A program made the position numbers and the translations under genes. Under the pieces are notes generated by a model, which did no database searches, was not told where the DNA came from, and saw only the letters and a list, made by a program, of their open reading frames with translations. A DNA stretch of 64,000 nucleotides from Oceaniglobus indicus (lineage in GTDB: Bacteria; Pseudomonadota; Alphaproteobacteria; Rhodobacterales; Rhodobacteraceae). Position 1 is the first letter of the stretch. Each line of letters starts with the position of its first letter. Of this stretch, positions 57,398 to 64,000 are shown in pieces. The stretch covers positions 124,001 through 188,000 of the forward strand of contig NZ_NMZM01000004.1 of assembly GCF_002751875.1 (NCBI RefSeq), read 5' to 3'.

Positions 57398-58687
57398 TCA
57401 GGCCAGCGCGCCCTCGGCCGTGATGCGGGTCTTGCCACCCAGCCAAGGGTGCAGCGCGGCAGGCAGGTCGACCGAACCATCGGCCTGTTGCCCGTTTTCC
57501 AGCACCGCGATCAGGCACCGGCCGACGGCCAGGCCGGATCCGTTCAGGGTGTGGACGAATTCGGGCTTTGCGCCATCCTTCGGCTTGAACCGGGCGTTCA
57601 TGCGGCGGGCCTGGAAGGCGCCGGTGTTCGAGACGGACGAGATTTCGCGGTAGGTGTCCTGCCCCGGCAGCCAGACTTCCAGGTCATGGGTGCGGCGCGC
57701 ACCGAACCCCGTATCGCCTTCGCACAACAGCATCACGCGATAGGGCAGGCCCAACCGTTCGAGAATCGCCTTGGCACAATCCGTCATCCGGTCATGTTCG
57801 GCCTCGGATGCGTCGGGCGCGACGATGCTGACCATTTCCACCTTCTCGAACTGGTGCTGGCGCAGCATTCCCGATGTGTCCTTGCCGGCCGATCCCGCTT
57901 CGGAGCGAAAGCACAGCGAGTGGGCCGTCAGCCGGACCGGCAGGTCGGCGGCGTCCAGCGTCGTCTCGCGCACCGAGTTGGTCAGTGTCACCTCGGAGGT
58001 CGGGATCAGCCACCAGCCGTTGGTCGTGCGATAGCTGTCCTCGGCGAACTTCGGCAGCTGGTTGGTGCCCACCATCGCCTCGTCGCGCACCAGAACGGGG
58101 GCGTTGGTTTCCTCCAGCCCGTGTTCGGTGGTGTGGATGTCCAGCATGAACTGCGACAGGGCGCGGTGCACGCGCGCCATGGCACCGCGCAGCACGACGA
58201 ACCGGCTTCCCGACAGTTTGCCGGCGGTGGCGAAATCCAGACCGCGGGCGGCGGGCAGTTGATAATGTTCGACCGGCGCGAAATCAAAGCTGCGCGGCGT
58301 GCCCCAGCGGTGGATTTCCAGGTTGTCGGCCTCATCCCGGCCCGGCGGCACGTCGGTGTCCAGGATGTTGGGCAGGGTCAGCAAAAGATCGTTCAGCTCG
58401 CGATCGAGACGCTTGGCCTCGGTTTCCATCTCGGCCACTTCGGCCTTCTTGGCGGCGACGGTGGCGCGCAGGGTTTCGAAGGTCGCGTCGTCACCGGCGG
58501 CCTTGGCGGCGCCGACCTGCTTGCTGGCGGCGTTCTGATCCGCCTTGGCGGTTTCGGCCGCCAGGATCGCGGCCCGGCGTGCATCGTCCAGCGTCAGCAC
58601 CTGGTCCGCCATGCCGGACAAACCGCGACGGGCCATGGCCGTATCGAATGCGGATGGATCGTCGCGAAGCGCGCGAATGTCGTGCAT
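57398..58687 (-). CDS. serS: seryl-tRNA synthetase
   Basis: A 429-residue class II synthetase. The N-terminal helical arm (about 30-100, [20 protein letters not shown] and more) binds the tRNA long variable arm. The catalytic domain has motif 2 [20 protein letters not shown] and HQFEKVEM, and motif 3 [19 protein letters not shown]. The start [11 protein letters not shown] is the usual one; a longer frame upstream has no ribosome site. Confidence 0.96.
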   Translation of the reverse strand: MHDIRALRDDPSAFDTAMARRGLSGMADQVLTLDDARRAAILAAETAKADQNAASKQVGAAKAAGDDATFETLRATVAAKKAEVAEMETEAKRLDRELNDLLLTLPNILDTDVPPGRDEADNLEIHRWGTPRSFDFAPVEHYQLPAARGLDFATAGKLSGSRFVVLRGAMARVHRALSQFMLDIHTTEHGLEETNAPVLVRDEAMVGTNQLPKFAEDSYRTTNGWWLIPTSEVTLTNSVRETTLDAADLPVRLTAHSLCFRSEAGSAGKDTSGMLRQHQFEKVEMVSIVAPDASEAEHDRMTDCAKAILERLGLPYRVMLLCEGDTGFGARRTHDLEVWLPGQDTYREISSVSNTGAFQARRMNARFKPKDGAKPEFVHTLNGSGLAVGRCLIAVLENGQQADGSVDLPAALHPWLGGKTRITAEGALA

Positions 58688-58788
58688 GGGAACCTCCGGG
58701 TTGGTGCGCCCGCGATATGGCGCAAAATTCTTGCGACGTGAAGCCGCAAACGCGGCTTGGGCCAAGGGGTGCGCGGCTCAGCGCGCGG

Positions 58789-58989
58789 TCACTTTCGCGG
58801 CTTGGCCGCCAAGGCACGGGCCTGGGTGGCGGCGGCGCGGATCTCCTCGGCGATCTCGTCGGCTTCGTCGGGATCGAAATCCAGCGGCACTTCGATGCCA
58901 TCGCCTTCGACGAACAGCCGCACGGTGCCGACCGATGTCGGGCCGATCTGAAGATTTGCGGTGATGTCGCTTTCCTTGTTGATACCCAT
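58789..58989 (-). CDS. small conserved protein, DUF6324-like
   Basis: A 66-residue acidic protein starting MGINKESDITANLQIGPTSV with FDPDEADEIAEEIRAAATQA. It resembles a small family found in Rhodobacteraceae that I know as DUF6324, with moderate certainty. No known domain or function. GGAGGATCC precedes the ATG. It lies between serS and tRNA-His and seems to be a single gene. Confidence 0.65.
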   Translation of the reverse strand: MGINKESDITANLQIGPTSVGTVRLFVEGDGIEVPLDFDPDEADEIAEEIRAAATQARALAAKPRK

Positions 58990-59125
58990 GGGATCCTCCG
59001 TTCAAGGTCAATCCGGGGTATCGCGAGGCACCGGGCGGTGACAAGGCATTTGCGCTGATATGGAGGTGATTTTCGACAATCCGCCTCTTGCATCGTGCGG
59101 CCGGGAAAGCTAAATGAAGGCCCGT

Positions 59126-59202
59126 GCCGCCTTAGCTCAGTTGGTTAGAGCGCTTGATTGTGGATCAAGAGGTCCCTGGTTCGAGACCAGGAGGTGGTAC
59201 CA
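59126..59202 (+). tRNA. tRNA-His (GTG)
   Basis: A 77-base gene that folds as a full cloverleaf. The anticodon stem CTTGA/TCAAG encloses TTGTGGA with anticodon GTG at 59160-59162. The T arm is CCTGG-TTCGAGA-CCAGG and CCA is encoded. The acceptor stem runs GCCGCCT with AGGTGGT, the discriminator is A73 and the base before G1 is T, so G-1 is not encoded. Confidence 0.97.
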
Positions 59203-59270
59203 TTTTCCTCTCATCGTTTTGCATCCGGGCAATCCGGGCCTGTTCCGCCTTCGGCGGTGCGCTGCGCGCA

Positions 59271-59293
59271 TGAGTATTTCAAGCAAGAAAAAA
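59271..59293 (+). repeat. GAGTATTT element after tRNA-His
   Basis: TGAGTATTTCAAGCAAGAAA begins 69 bases after the tRNA end. It differs at one position out of 22 from the minus-strand arm of the 2145-2210 element, and both are preceded by GCGCTGCGCGC-like sequence. It lies just before the convergent end of the DUF6476-like gene. Confidence 0.65.
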
Positions 59294-59298
59294 CCGGC

Positions 59299-59607
59299 TT
59301 AGTCGTCGCGCGTGATCGTCACGGTCTGGCGGACGGTGCCGGTGGACGCATCGAGGATCAGGATGCGATCGTCGTCCGTCACCACGGCAAACCAGTCGGG
59401 GCCGCGGGTGAAGGCCGTGACCGTGGTGCCCGACGGCAGCGTCACGGCATCCGGCAACGGCACGTCGGCGCGATCGGGGAAGCGGGTGACAAACAGCCAG
59501 ATCAGCACTATCAGCCCAGCCATCATGGTGGCCGTCAATCCGGTCACCAGCCATTTGAGCATGTGCAGCCCCCGGTTCAGTCCGGGGTCCAGCGGAGAGT
59601 CGTCCAT
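59299..59607 (-). CDS. DUF6476-like small membrane protein
   Basis: A 102-residue protein with one membrane segment (LKWLVTGLTATMMAGLIVLI) and a periplasmic beta-rich tail containing FTRGPDWFAVVTDDDRILIL. The layout fits a small Rhodobacteraceae family that I associate with DUF6476. Its start codon, CAT at 59605-59607 on the plus strand, overlaps the ATG of rluD (59606-59608), so the two genes are divergent from a shared CATG. Confidence 0.7.
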   Translation of the reverse strand: MDDSPLDPGLNRGLHMLKWLVTGLTATMMAGLIVLIWLFVTRFPDRADVPLPDAVTLPSGTTVTAFTRGPDWFAVVTDDDRILILDASTGTVRQTVTITRDD

Positions 59608-60643
59608 GTCGATCCAATCCCTGCGTGTCGTCATCGCGGAAGCACCGCCGCCGCGTCTTGATAAGGCGTTGGCGCGGGACGTGCCAGAGGCGGCGCACCT
59701 GAGCCGGTCGCGACTGGCGCGCCTGATCGCCGAGGGCGCGGTGCGCGTCAACGGGGCAATGGTGTGCGATCAGAAGGCGCGGGTGGCGGCGGGCGACGTG
59801 GTCGAGATCGCATTGCCCGAGGCGCGCGACAGCCATATCGGCCCGGAAGACATTGCGCTGAACATCGTGCACGAGGACGCCGATCTGATCGTGATCGACA
59901 AACCGGCGGGCATGGTTGTTCACCCGGCGCCCGGGACGCCCGGCGGCACCCTGGTCAACGCGCTGTTGCACCATTTCGGTGGCGAATTGTCAGGCGTCGG
60001 GGGCGCGAAGCGGCCGGGTATCGTGCATCGCATCGACAAGGACACCAGCGGCCTTCTGGTCGTGGCCAAGAGCGACGCGGCGCATCACGGTCTGGCGGCG
60101 CAGTTCGAGGCGCATACCGCCGCGCGCCTTTATCTGGCGTTGTGTCACGGCGTGCCCGATGCCGCCGATCCCCGTTTGCGGGGCACGCGCGGCGTCAGTT
60201 TCGAGGCCGGCGCGGTGATGAAGATCACCACCCATCTGGCGCGTCACCGCACCGACCGCCAGCGTCAGGCGGTTTTGTTCCAGGGCGGGCGTCACGCGGT
60301 CACCCGGGTGGAGGTGGTCGAAACCTTCGACACGCTGGCCCTTGTCGCCTGTCGCCTGGAAACCGGGCGCACGCACCAGATCAGAGTGCATATGTCGCAT
60401 GCCGGTCATGCACTGGTCGGCGATCAGACCTATGGCGGGCGGCGCCGGGCGTCGGCCAAGGCGCTGGGGGCGGATGTGGCCGCGGCTGTCGATGGGTTCG
60501 GGCGTCAGGCGCTTCACGCCGCGTCGCTGGGGTTTCGCCATCCTGTCAGTGGCGCCGAGATGATGTTCGACTCGCCGGTGCCGACGGACTTCGCAGAACT
60601 TCTGACGGTGCTGCGCGGGCGTGATGCCGTCACATCCGCGTGA
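59606..60643 (+). CDS. ribosomal large subunit pseudouridine synthase, RluD family
   Basis: A 345-residue RluA/RluD-type enzyme. The N-terminal S4 domain has LSRSRLARLIAEGAVRVNG. The catalytic domain has the family signature KRPGIVHRIDKDTSGLLVVA with the catalytic Asp, and CRLETGRTHQIRVHM. It converts uridines of 23S rRNA to pseudouridine. GGAG lies ahead of the ATG at 59606. The promoter must lie inside the divergent gene. RluD/RluC/RluA are hard to separate by eye, so no symbol is given. Confidence 0.9.
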   Translation: MSIQSLRVVIAEAPPPRLDKALARDVPEAAHLSRSRLARLIAEGAVRVNGAMVCDQKARVAAGDVVEIALPEARDSHIGPEDIALNIVHEDADLIVIDKPAGMVVHPAPGTPGGTLVNALLHHFGGELSGVGGAKRPGIVHRIDKDTSGLLVVAKSDAAHHGLAAQFEAHTAARLYLALCHGVPDAADPRLRGTRGVSFEAGAVMKITTHLARHRTDRQRQAVLFQGGRHAVTRVEVVETFDTLALVACRLETGRTHQIRVHMSHAGHALVGDQTYGGRRRASAKALGADVAAAVDGFGRQALHAASLGFRHPVSGAEMMFDSPVPTDFAELLTVLRGRDAVTSA

Positions 60644-60710
60644 CAAACGGTGTCAGAACGGACCGGAACGCAGCATTGGGACGTTTGAACGTGATACAAG
60701 GGGGCTGCAC

Positions 60711-60739
60711 TTGAAGTGAACCGAATCGTTTACTATCTG
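60711..60739 (+). promoter_or_regulatory. candidate promoter of rpoH
   Basis: TTGAAG (60711-60716), a 17-base spacer and TATCTG (60734-60739), 45 bases before the rpoH start. The preceding base gives CTTGAA, which also suits heat-shock sigma-32 promoters at the -35 side, so autocontrol is possible. Confidence 0.45.
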
Positions 60740-60783
60740 CAATGTTAAGCCTCGAAACATGAGGTAAGGACAGGGACTCTATC

Positions 60784-61680
60784 ATGGCCAGTTATGCAAA
60801 TCTTCCCGCACCGTCTCCCGAGCAGGGGTTGAACCGGTATCTTCAGGAGATCCGCAAGTTCCCCATGCTTGAGCCTGACGAGGAATACATGCTTGCCAAG
60901 CGGTGGGCCGAGGACGGCGATACCGACGCCGCGCACCAGATGGTGACGTCGCACCTGCGTTTGGCGGCCAAGATCGCCATGGGATACCGCGGCTATGGCT
61001 TGCCCCAGGCCGAGGTGATTTCCGAGGCGAACGTCGGCCTGATGCAGGCGGTCAAGAAATTCGACCCCGAGAAGGGGTTCCGCCTGGCCACCTATGCGAT
61101 GTGGTGGATCCGGGCCTCGATCCAGGAATACGTTCTGCGGTCGTGGTCGATGGTCAAGCTGGGCACCACCAGCGCGCAGAAAAAGCTGTTCTTCAACCTG
61201 CGCAAGGCGAAGGCGCGGATCGGCGCGCTGGAGGACGGCGACCTGCGTCCCGAACACGTGGCCAAGATCGCCCACGACCTCAGCGTGACCGAGGCCGAGG
61301 TGATTTCGATGAACCGGCGTTTGTCGGGGGGCGATGCGTCGTTGAACGCCACGATCTCGCAGGATGGCGAGGGTGCCGCGCAGTGGCAGGACTGGCTCGA
61401 GGATGAGGACGCCGACCAGGCGACGGATTACGAGCAGCGCGATGAGTTGGAGACGCGCCGTGCGCTGTTGCTGGAAGCGATGGATGTGCTGAACGATCGC
61501 GAAAAAGACATCCTGATGCAGCGCCGGCTGGAGGATCAGCCCGTCACGCTGGAAGAACTGTCCGGGCAATACGACGTCAGCCGCGAGCGGATTCGCCAGA
61601 TCGAGGTGCGCGCGTTCGAGAAGCTGCAAAAGCGCATGAAGGATCTGGCGCGCGAAAAGGGAATGATGGCGACCGCCTGA
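60784..61680 (+). CDS. rpoH: RNA polymerase sigma-32 factor
   Basis: A 298-residue heat-shock sigma factor. Region 1.2/2 begins LNRYLQEIRKFPMLEPDEEY. Region 2 has ANVGLMQAVKKFDPEKGFRL and ATYAMWWIRASIQEYVLRSW. Region 4.2 has YDVSRERIRQIEVRAFEKLQ. The segment between regions 2 and 3 is the RpoH box area. Many Rhodobacteraceae have two rpoH genes; which one this is cannot be told from the window. A good terminator follows. Confidence 0.95.
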   Translation: MASYANLPAPSPEQGLNRYLQEIRKFPMLEPDEEYMLAKRWAEDGDTDAAHQMVTSHLRLAAKIAMGYRGYGLPQAEVISEANVGLMQAVKKFDPEKGFRLATYAMWWIRASIQEYVLRSWSMVKLGTTSAQKKLFFNLRKAKARIGALEDGDLRPEHVAKIAHDLSVTEAEVISMNRRLSGGDASLNATISQDGEGAAQWQDWLEDEDADQATDYEQRDELETRRALLLEAMDVLNDREKDILMQRRLEDQPVTLEELSGQYDVSRERIRQIEVRAFEKLQKRMKDLAREKGMMATA

Positions 61681-61703
61681 TCCCGCCACCGATGGTTTCG
61701 ATG

Positions 61704-61742
61704 ACGCCGGCCCGATCGGATCGGGGCGGCGTTTTCTTTTTT
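61704..61742 (+). terminator. rho-independent terminator of rpoH
   Basis: A 12-base stem with one mismatch (61704-61715 with 61721-61732) and 5-base loop, followed by TTTTCTTTTTT. It starts 24 bases after the rpoH stop. Confidence 0.88.
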
Positions 61743-61807
61743 GTCCCGGGCATTTCCTTCGTCGCAGCGGATGCCTAGGCTGTGGTCAAGGTGTTTGGGA
61801 GGACAGC

Positions 61808-62770
61808 ATGGAACAGGCCATTCGGTGGGGCATACTGGGGGCGTCGAACTTCGCGCGTCAGCACATGGGTCCGGCGATTCACGCCGCCAAGGGCGCGGAT
61901 CTGGTGGCGCTGGCCACGTCGTCGCCCGACAAGGCCGACGGGTTTCGCGCGTTTCAGCCCCGCCTGCGCGTTCATGACAGCTATGATGCGCTTCTTGCGG
62001 ATGACGAAATCGATGCGGTTTACATTCCGCTGCCCAACCATCTGCACGTGGAATGGACGAAAAAGGCGCTGGCCGCGGGCAAGCATGTATTGTGCGAAAA
62101 GCCGATTGCCATGGTCGAATCCGACTTCGACGATCTGATCGCGGCCCGGGATGCGGCCGGCAAGCTGGCGGCCGAAGCCTATATGATCGTGCACCATCCC
62201 AACTGGCAACTGGCGCAACGGCTGTATGCCGAAGGCGCGATCGGCCGGCTGATGTATGTCGATGGTGTCTTTGCCTACAACAACACCGACATGGAGAATA
62301 TCCGCAACCGTCCCGAAACCGGGGGTGGGGGACTGCGTGATATCGGGGTCTATACCTTCGGGTCGGCGCGGTTCGTGACGGGGGCCGAGCCTTCGGGCGT
62401 CGACGCAAGGCTGACGTTCGAGAACGACGTTGACACCTTCGCGCACATCGGTGCTGATTTTCCGGGGTTCCGCTACAACTGCGTCGTGTCGACCCGGATG
62501 TTCCCCAGCCAGCGCATGACGTTCCATGGCGACAAGGGGCGCATGACGGTGAAGGGGCCGTTCAACGCCGGGGTCTTCTGCGAGGCGCAACTGGAGATCG
62601 AGAACGCGGCAATGGAAGTGACGACCCATCGCTTTCCCGCCGTGAACCAGTATGTTCTGCAGGTCGAGGCGTTCGGGCGATCCTTGCGCGACGGCACGCC
62701 CTATCCCTGTCCGCTGGAGTTCAGCCGTGGCACGCAGCGGATGATCGACATGGCGTTCGCGGCAGGCTGA
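61808..62770 (+). CDS. Gfo/Idh/MocA family oxidoreductase
   Basis: A 320-residue NAD(P)-dependent sugar dehydrogenase-type protein. The Rossmann start IRWGILGASNFARQHMGPAI, then YIPLPNHLHVEWTKKALAAG and KHVLCEKPIAMVESDFDDLI (catalytic EKP lysine) and GGGGLRDIGVYTFGSARF (the D-x3-Y/H pair) are in the usual order. The family resembles dimeric dihydrodiol/xylose dehydrogenases. The substrate is unknown. GGGAGGA lies ahead of the ATG. It converges with the RTX gene with a 6-base gap. Confidence 0.88.
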   Translation: MEQAIRWGILGASNFARQHMGPAIHAAKGADLVALATSSPDKADGFRAFQPRLRVHDSYDALLADDEIDAVYIPLPNHLHVEWTKKALAAGKHVLCEKPIAMVESDFDDLIAARDAAGKLAAEAYMIVHHPNWQLAQRLYAEGAIGRLMYVDGVFAYNNTDMENIRNRPETGGGGLRDIGVYTFGSARFVTGAEPSGVDARLTFENDVDTFAHIGADFPGFRYNCVVSTRMFPSQRMTFHGDKGRMTVKGPFNAGVFCEAQLEIENAAMEVTTHRFPAVNQYVLQVEAFGRSLRDGTPYPCPLEFSRGTQRMIDMAFAAG

Positions 62771-62776
62771 GCCGAC

Positions 62777-63745
62777 TCAGACGCGCACCAGTTCGATCTG
62801 TGCCAGGGTCAGATCCTCGATGCCCGGCAGCTGCGCGACCGCCTGACCATTCGCCAGGATCACGGCGGCCGCTTGGGTCGTGTCGGTGGCCGCCGTCATT
62901 TCGATGGTCAGCTCCGGCATCGTGTCGCCGTCGTATTCCAGCACTAGCATGTCGTCGTCGGCATCGAAATCGGTGATGACAGCGGGGCCGGCGGTGTCGG
63001 CGTCGGCGTCGGCGTCGGGTTGGCCGATGGCGTCGTCCAGGACGAACTGGTCGTTGCCGGTGCCGCCGGTCGCGGTGTCGGCGGCGCCGAGGATCAGACG
63101 GTCGTCGCCGTCGCCACCCTCAAGCGTGTCGGCCAGATCGGGATCGACGGTGCGCGACAGGGTCGTGTCATCGTAAAGGCCGTTCAGCGTGTCGTCGCCC
63201 GCACCGCCGCGCAACAGATCGGCCCCGGCCCCCCCGTAAAGCAGATCGTCGCCCGCGTCACCGTTTAGCGTATCGTCGTCGTCACCGCCTTCCAGCGTGT
63301 CGTCGCCATAACCACCGCTGATCGAATCGCGGCCCGAGTCGCCAAGGATGCTGTCGTTGCCCGCGTCGCCGGCAAGGGTGTCGTCGCCAAAACCGCCGGC
63401 GGCCGTGTCATTCCCGTCGCCCAGCGTCACAAGGTCATCGCCCACCCGCGCCTGCACGCTGTCGTCGCCGGCGCCGGCATTGATCGTGTCGTCGCCGAAC
63501 CCGGCCGCCACACTGTCGTCGCCGCCCAACAGGTCATAGCGGGCATCGGCATCGGACACCGACGTGAAGCTGTCGGCGCCCTCGGTCCCCGGAAAGTCGA
63601 GCGGCACGATCGTCGGTTGCGCGTTGTCGGGCGGGGTATCGTCGGCAGACTCGTCGTCGTCCCCCAGAAGCGATCCGAAATCCAGGAAAGACGCCGACAG
63701 CAATCCGATCAGCGCGGCGATATTTCCGAGAAACAAGGGGTCCAT
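62777..63745 (-). CDS. RTX (hemolysin-type) calcium-binding repeat protein
   Basis: A 322-residue very acidic protein. A short hydrophobic N-terminus (LFLGNIAALIGLLSASFLDF) precedes an Asp-rich linker. About a dozen RTX nonapeptides of the GGxGxDxLx type follow at about 73-215 (examples GGFGDDTLAGDAGNDSILGD, GGAGADLLRGGAGDDTLNGL). The C-terminal part (about 250-322) is non-repetitive. Such proteins are usually exported by a type I system using C-terminal signals; no such transporter lies in the window. The role is unknown. Confidence 0.88.
   Translation of the reverse strand: MDPLFLGNIAALIGLLSASFLDFGSLLGDDDESADDTPPDNAQPTIVPLDFPGTEGADSFTSVSDADARYDLLGGDDSVAAGFGDDTINAGAGDDSVQARVGDDLVTLGDGNDTAAGGFGDDTLAGDAGNDSILGDSGRDSISGGYGDDTLEGGDDDDTLNGDAGDDLLYGGAGADLLRGGAGDDTLNGLYDDTTLSRTVDPDLADTLEGGDGDDRLILGAADTATGGTGNDQFVLDDAIGQPDADADADTAGPAVITDFDADDDMLVLEYDGDTMPELTIEMTAATDTTQAAAVILANGQAVAQLPGIEDLTLAQIELVRV
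62996..63018. repeat. six-base tandem repeat inside the RTX gene
   Basis: Four copies of GTCGGC in a row (last one cut by a base), which encode alternating Asp-Ala on the minus strand. This may expand or contract by slippage without changing frame. Confidence 0.7.
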
Positions 63746-63810
63746 GGGTCGCGCTCCGATCCGCTTTCGATCAACGGTGAAAGGTTAACGCGACTATTTG
63801 GCATAAATAA

Positions 63811-63849
63811 GATGCATCCGGCGCGCCCTGGGACGCCACCGGATGCATC
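63811..63849 (-). terminator. rho-independent terminator of the oligoendopeptidase gene
   Basis: A perfect 11-base stem (GATGCATCCGG 63811-63821 with its complement 63839-63849) and a 17-base loop, followed on the minus strand by TTATTTATG. It starts six bases after the stop of the minus-strand gene. Confidence 0.8.
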
Positions 63850-63855
63850 AGGGGA

Positions 63856-64000
63856 TCAATCCTCCATGGCTTCCAATTCGTCGATGAAACCTTCGATCAT
63901 CGAAAGCCCCTTGTCCCAGAACGCCGGGTCCGACGCATCGAGGCCAAAGGGCGCCAGAAGTTCCTTGTGGTGCTTGGATCCGCCGGCTTTCAGCATCTCG
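63856..64000 (-). CDS. pepF: M3 family oligoendopeptidase, C-terminal end (partial)
   Basis: The last 47 residues of a minus-strand frame, EMLKAGGSKHHKELLAPFGL and then DASDPAFWDKGLSMIEGFID and ELEAMED, followed by TGA at 63856-63858. The sequence matches the C-terminus of oligoendopeptidase F, a zinc metallopeptidase of family M3 that degrades peptides in the cytoplasm. The catalytic HExxH lies outside the window, so the assignment rests on the tail only. Confidence 0.72.
   Translation of the reverse strand, partial: EMLKAGGSKHHKELLAPFGLDASDPAFWDKGLSMIEGFIDELEAMED

Overview
The window looks like chromosomal DNA of a GC-rich alphaproteobacterium, most likely Rhodobacteraceae (Roseobacter/Rhodobacter group). 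The evidence is a circularly permuted two-piece tmRNA gene, a tRNA-His with no encoded G-1 and an A73 discriminator, an alpha-type SspB, and many small families typical of that group (DUF4169, DUF3572, DUF2849, DUF934, DUF6476-like). I see no insertion sequence, integrase, prophage or CRISPR array. The region reads as stable chromosome with a modular catabolic and accessory layout. All calls were made by reading the sequence; no database search was run.

Region by region: 1-2.1 kb is the end of pgl, then pgi and a cupin gene (sugar phosphate metabolism). 2.2-5.1 kb, on the minus strand, holds ssrA (tmRNA), its degradation adaptor sspB, and fumC followed by two small overlapping genes. 5.1-6.3 kb holds a NUDIX hydrolase and a DUF983 protein. 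6.5-8.5 kb is an operon of a secreted EF-hand protein, an ECF sigma factor, a membrane protein in the anti-sigma position and a CpxP-like metal-sensor protein. A PleD-like diguanylate cyclase with degenerate receivers converges on it. 10.0-12.9 kb holds DUF3572, then CIA30, an ABC1 kinase and a UbiG-like methyltransferase (quinone/complex I theme).

13.0-23.3 kb is a complete L-rhamnose utilisation locus of rhizobial type: rhaDI divergent from rhaR-rhaSTPQ-rhaK, without the mutarotase rhaU. 23.4-25.0 kb holds DUF1428, a DUF938 methyltransferase and infC. 25.2-31.4 kb is an assimilatory sulfate-reduction operon (cysG, DUF2849, cysI, cysH, DUF934, fpr) facing a divergent Lrp-type regulator. 31.5-33.7 kb holds a PCu(A)C copper chaperone, a small Cys-containing exported protein and gcdH. 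33.8-40.1 kb holds CoxD/CoxE/XdhC/molybdopterin-binding maturation genes of the CO-dehydrogenase type, interrupted by an OmpA-like gene; the structural cox genes are not in the window.

40.2-47.8 kb is a polyol (sorbitol/mannitol) locus: two dehydrogenases, an ABC importer and a LacI repressor. 48-52.8 kb encodes an RND pump and its adaptor. 53-56.5 kb is the TPR protein-bamB-der group. 56.5-64 kb holds TspO-like, serS, a small DUF protein, tRNA-His, a DUF6476-like gene head to head with rluD, rpoH, a Gfo/Idh/MocA oxidoreductase, an RTX-repeat protein and the end of an oligoendopeptidase F gene.

Themes that cut across the regions: (i) a short GAGTATTT element recurs just after gene 3' ends, always on the strand of the gene that has ended; (ii) strong GC hairpins separate the binding-protein genes from the rest of both sugar ABC operons; (iii) tmRNA and its proteolysis adaptor SspB are adjacent.
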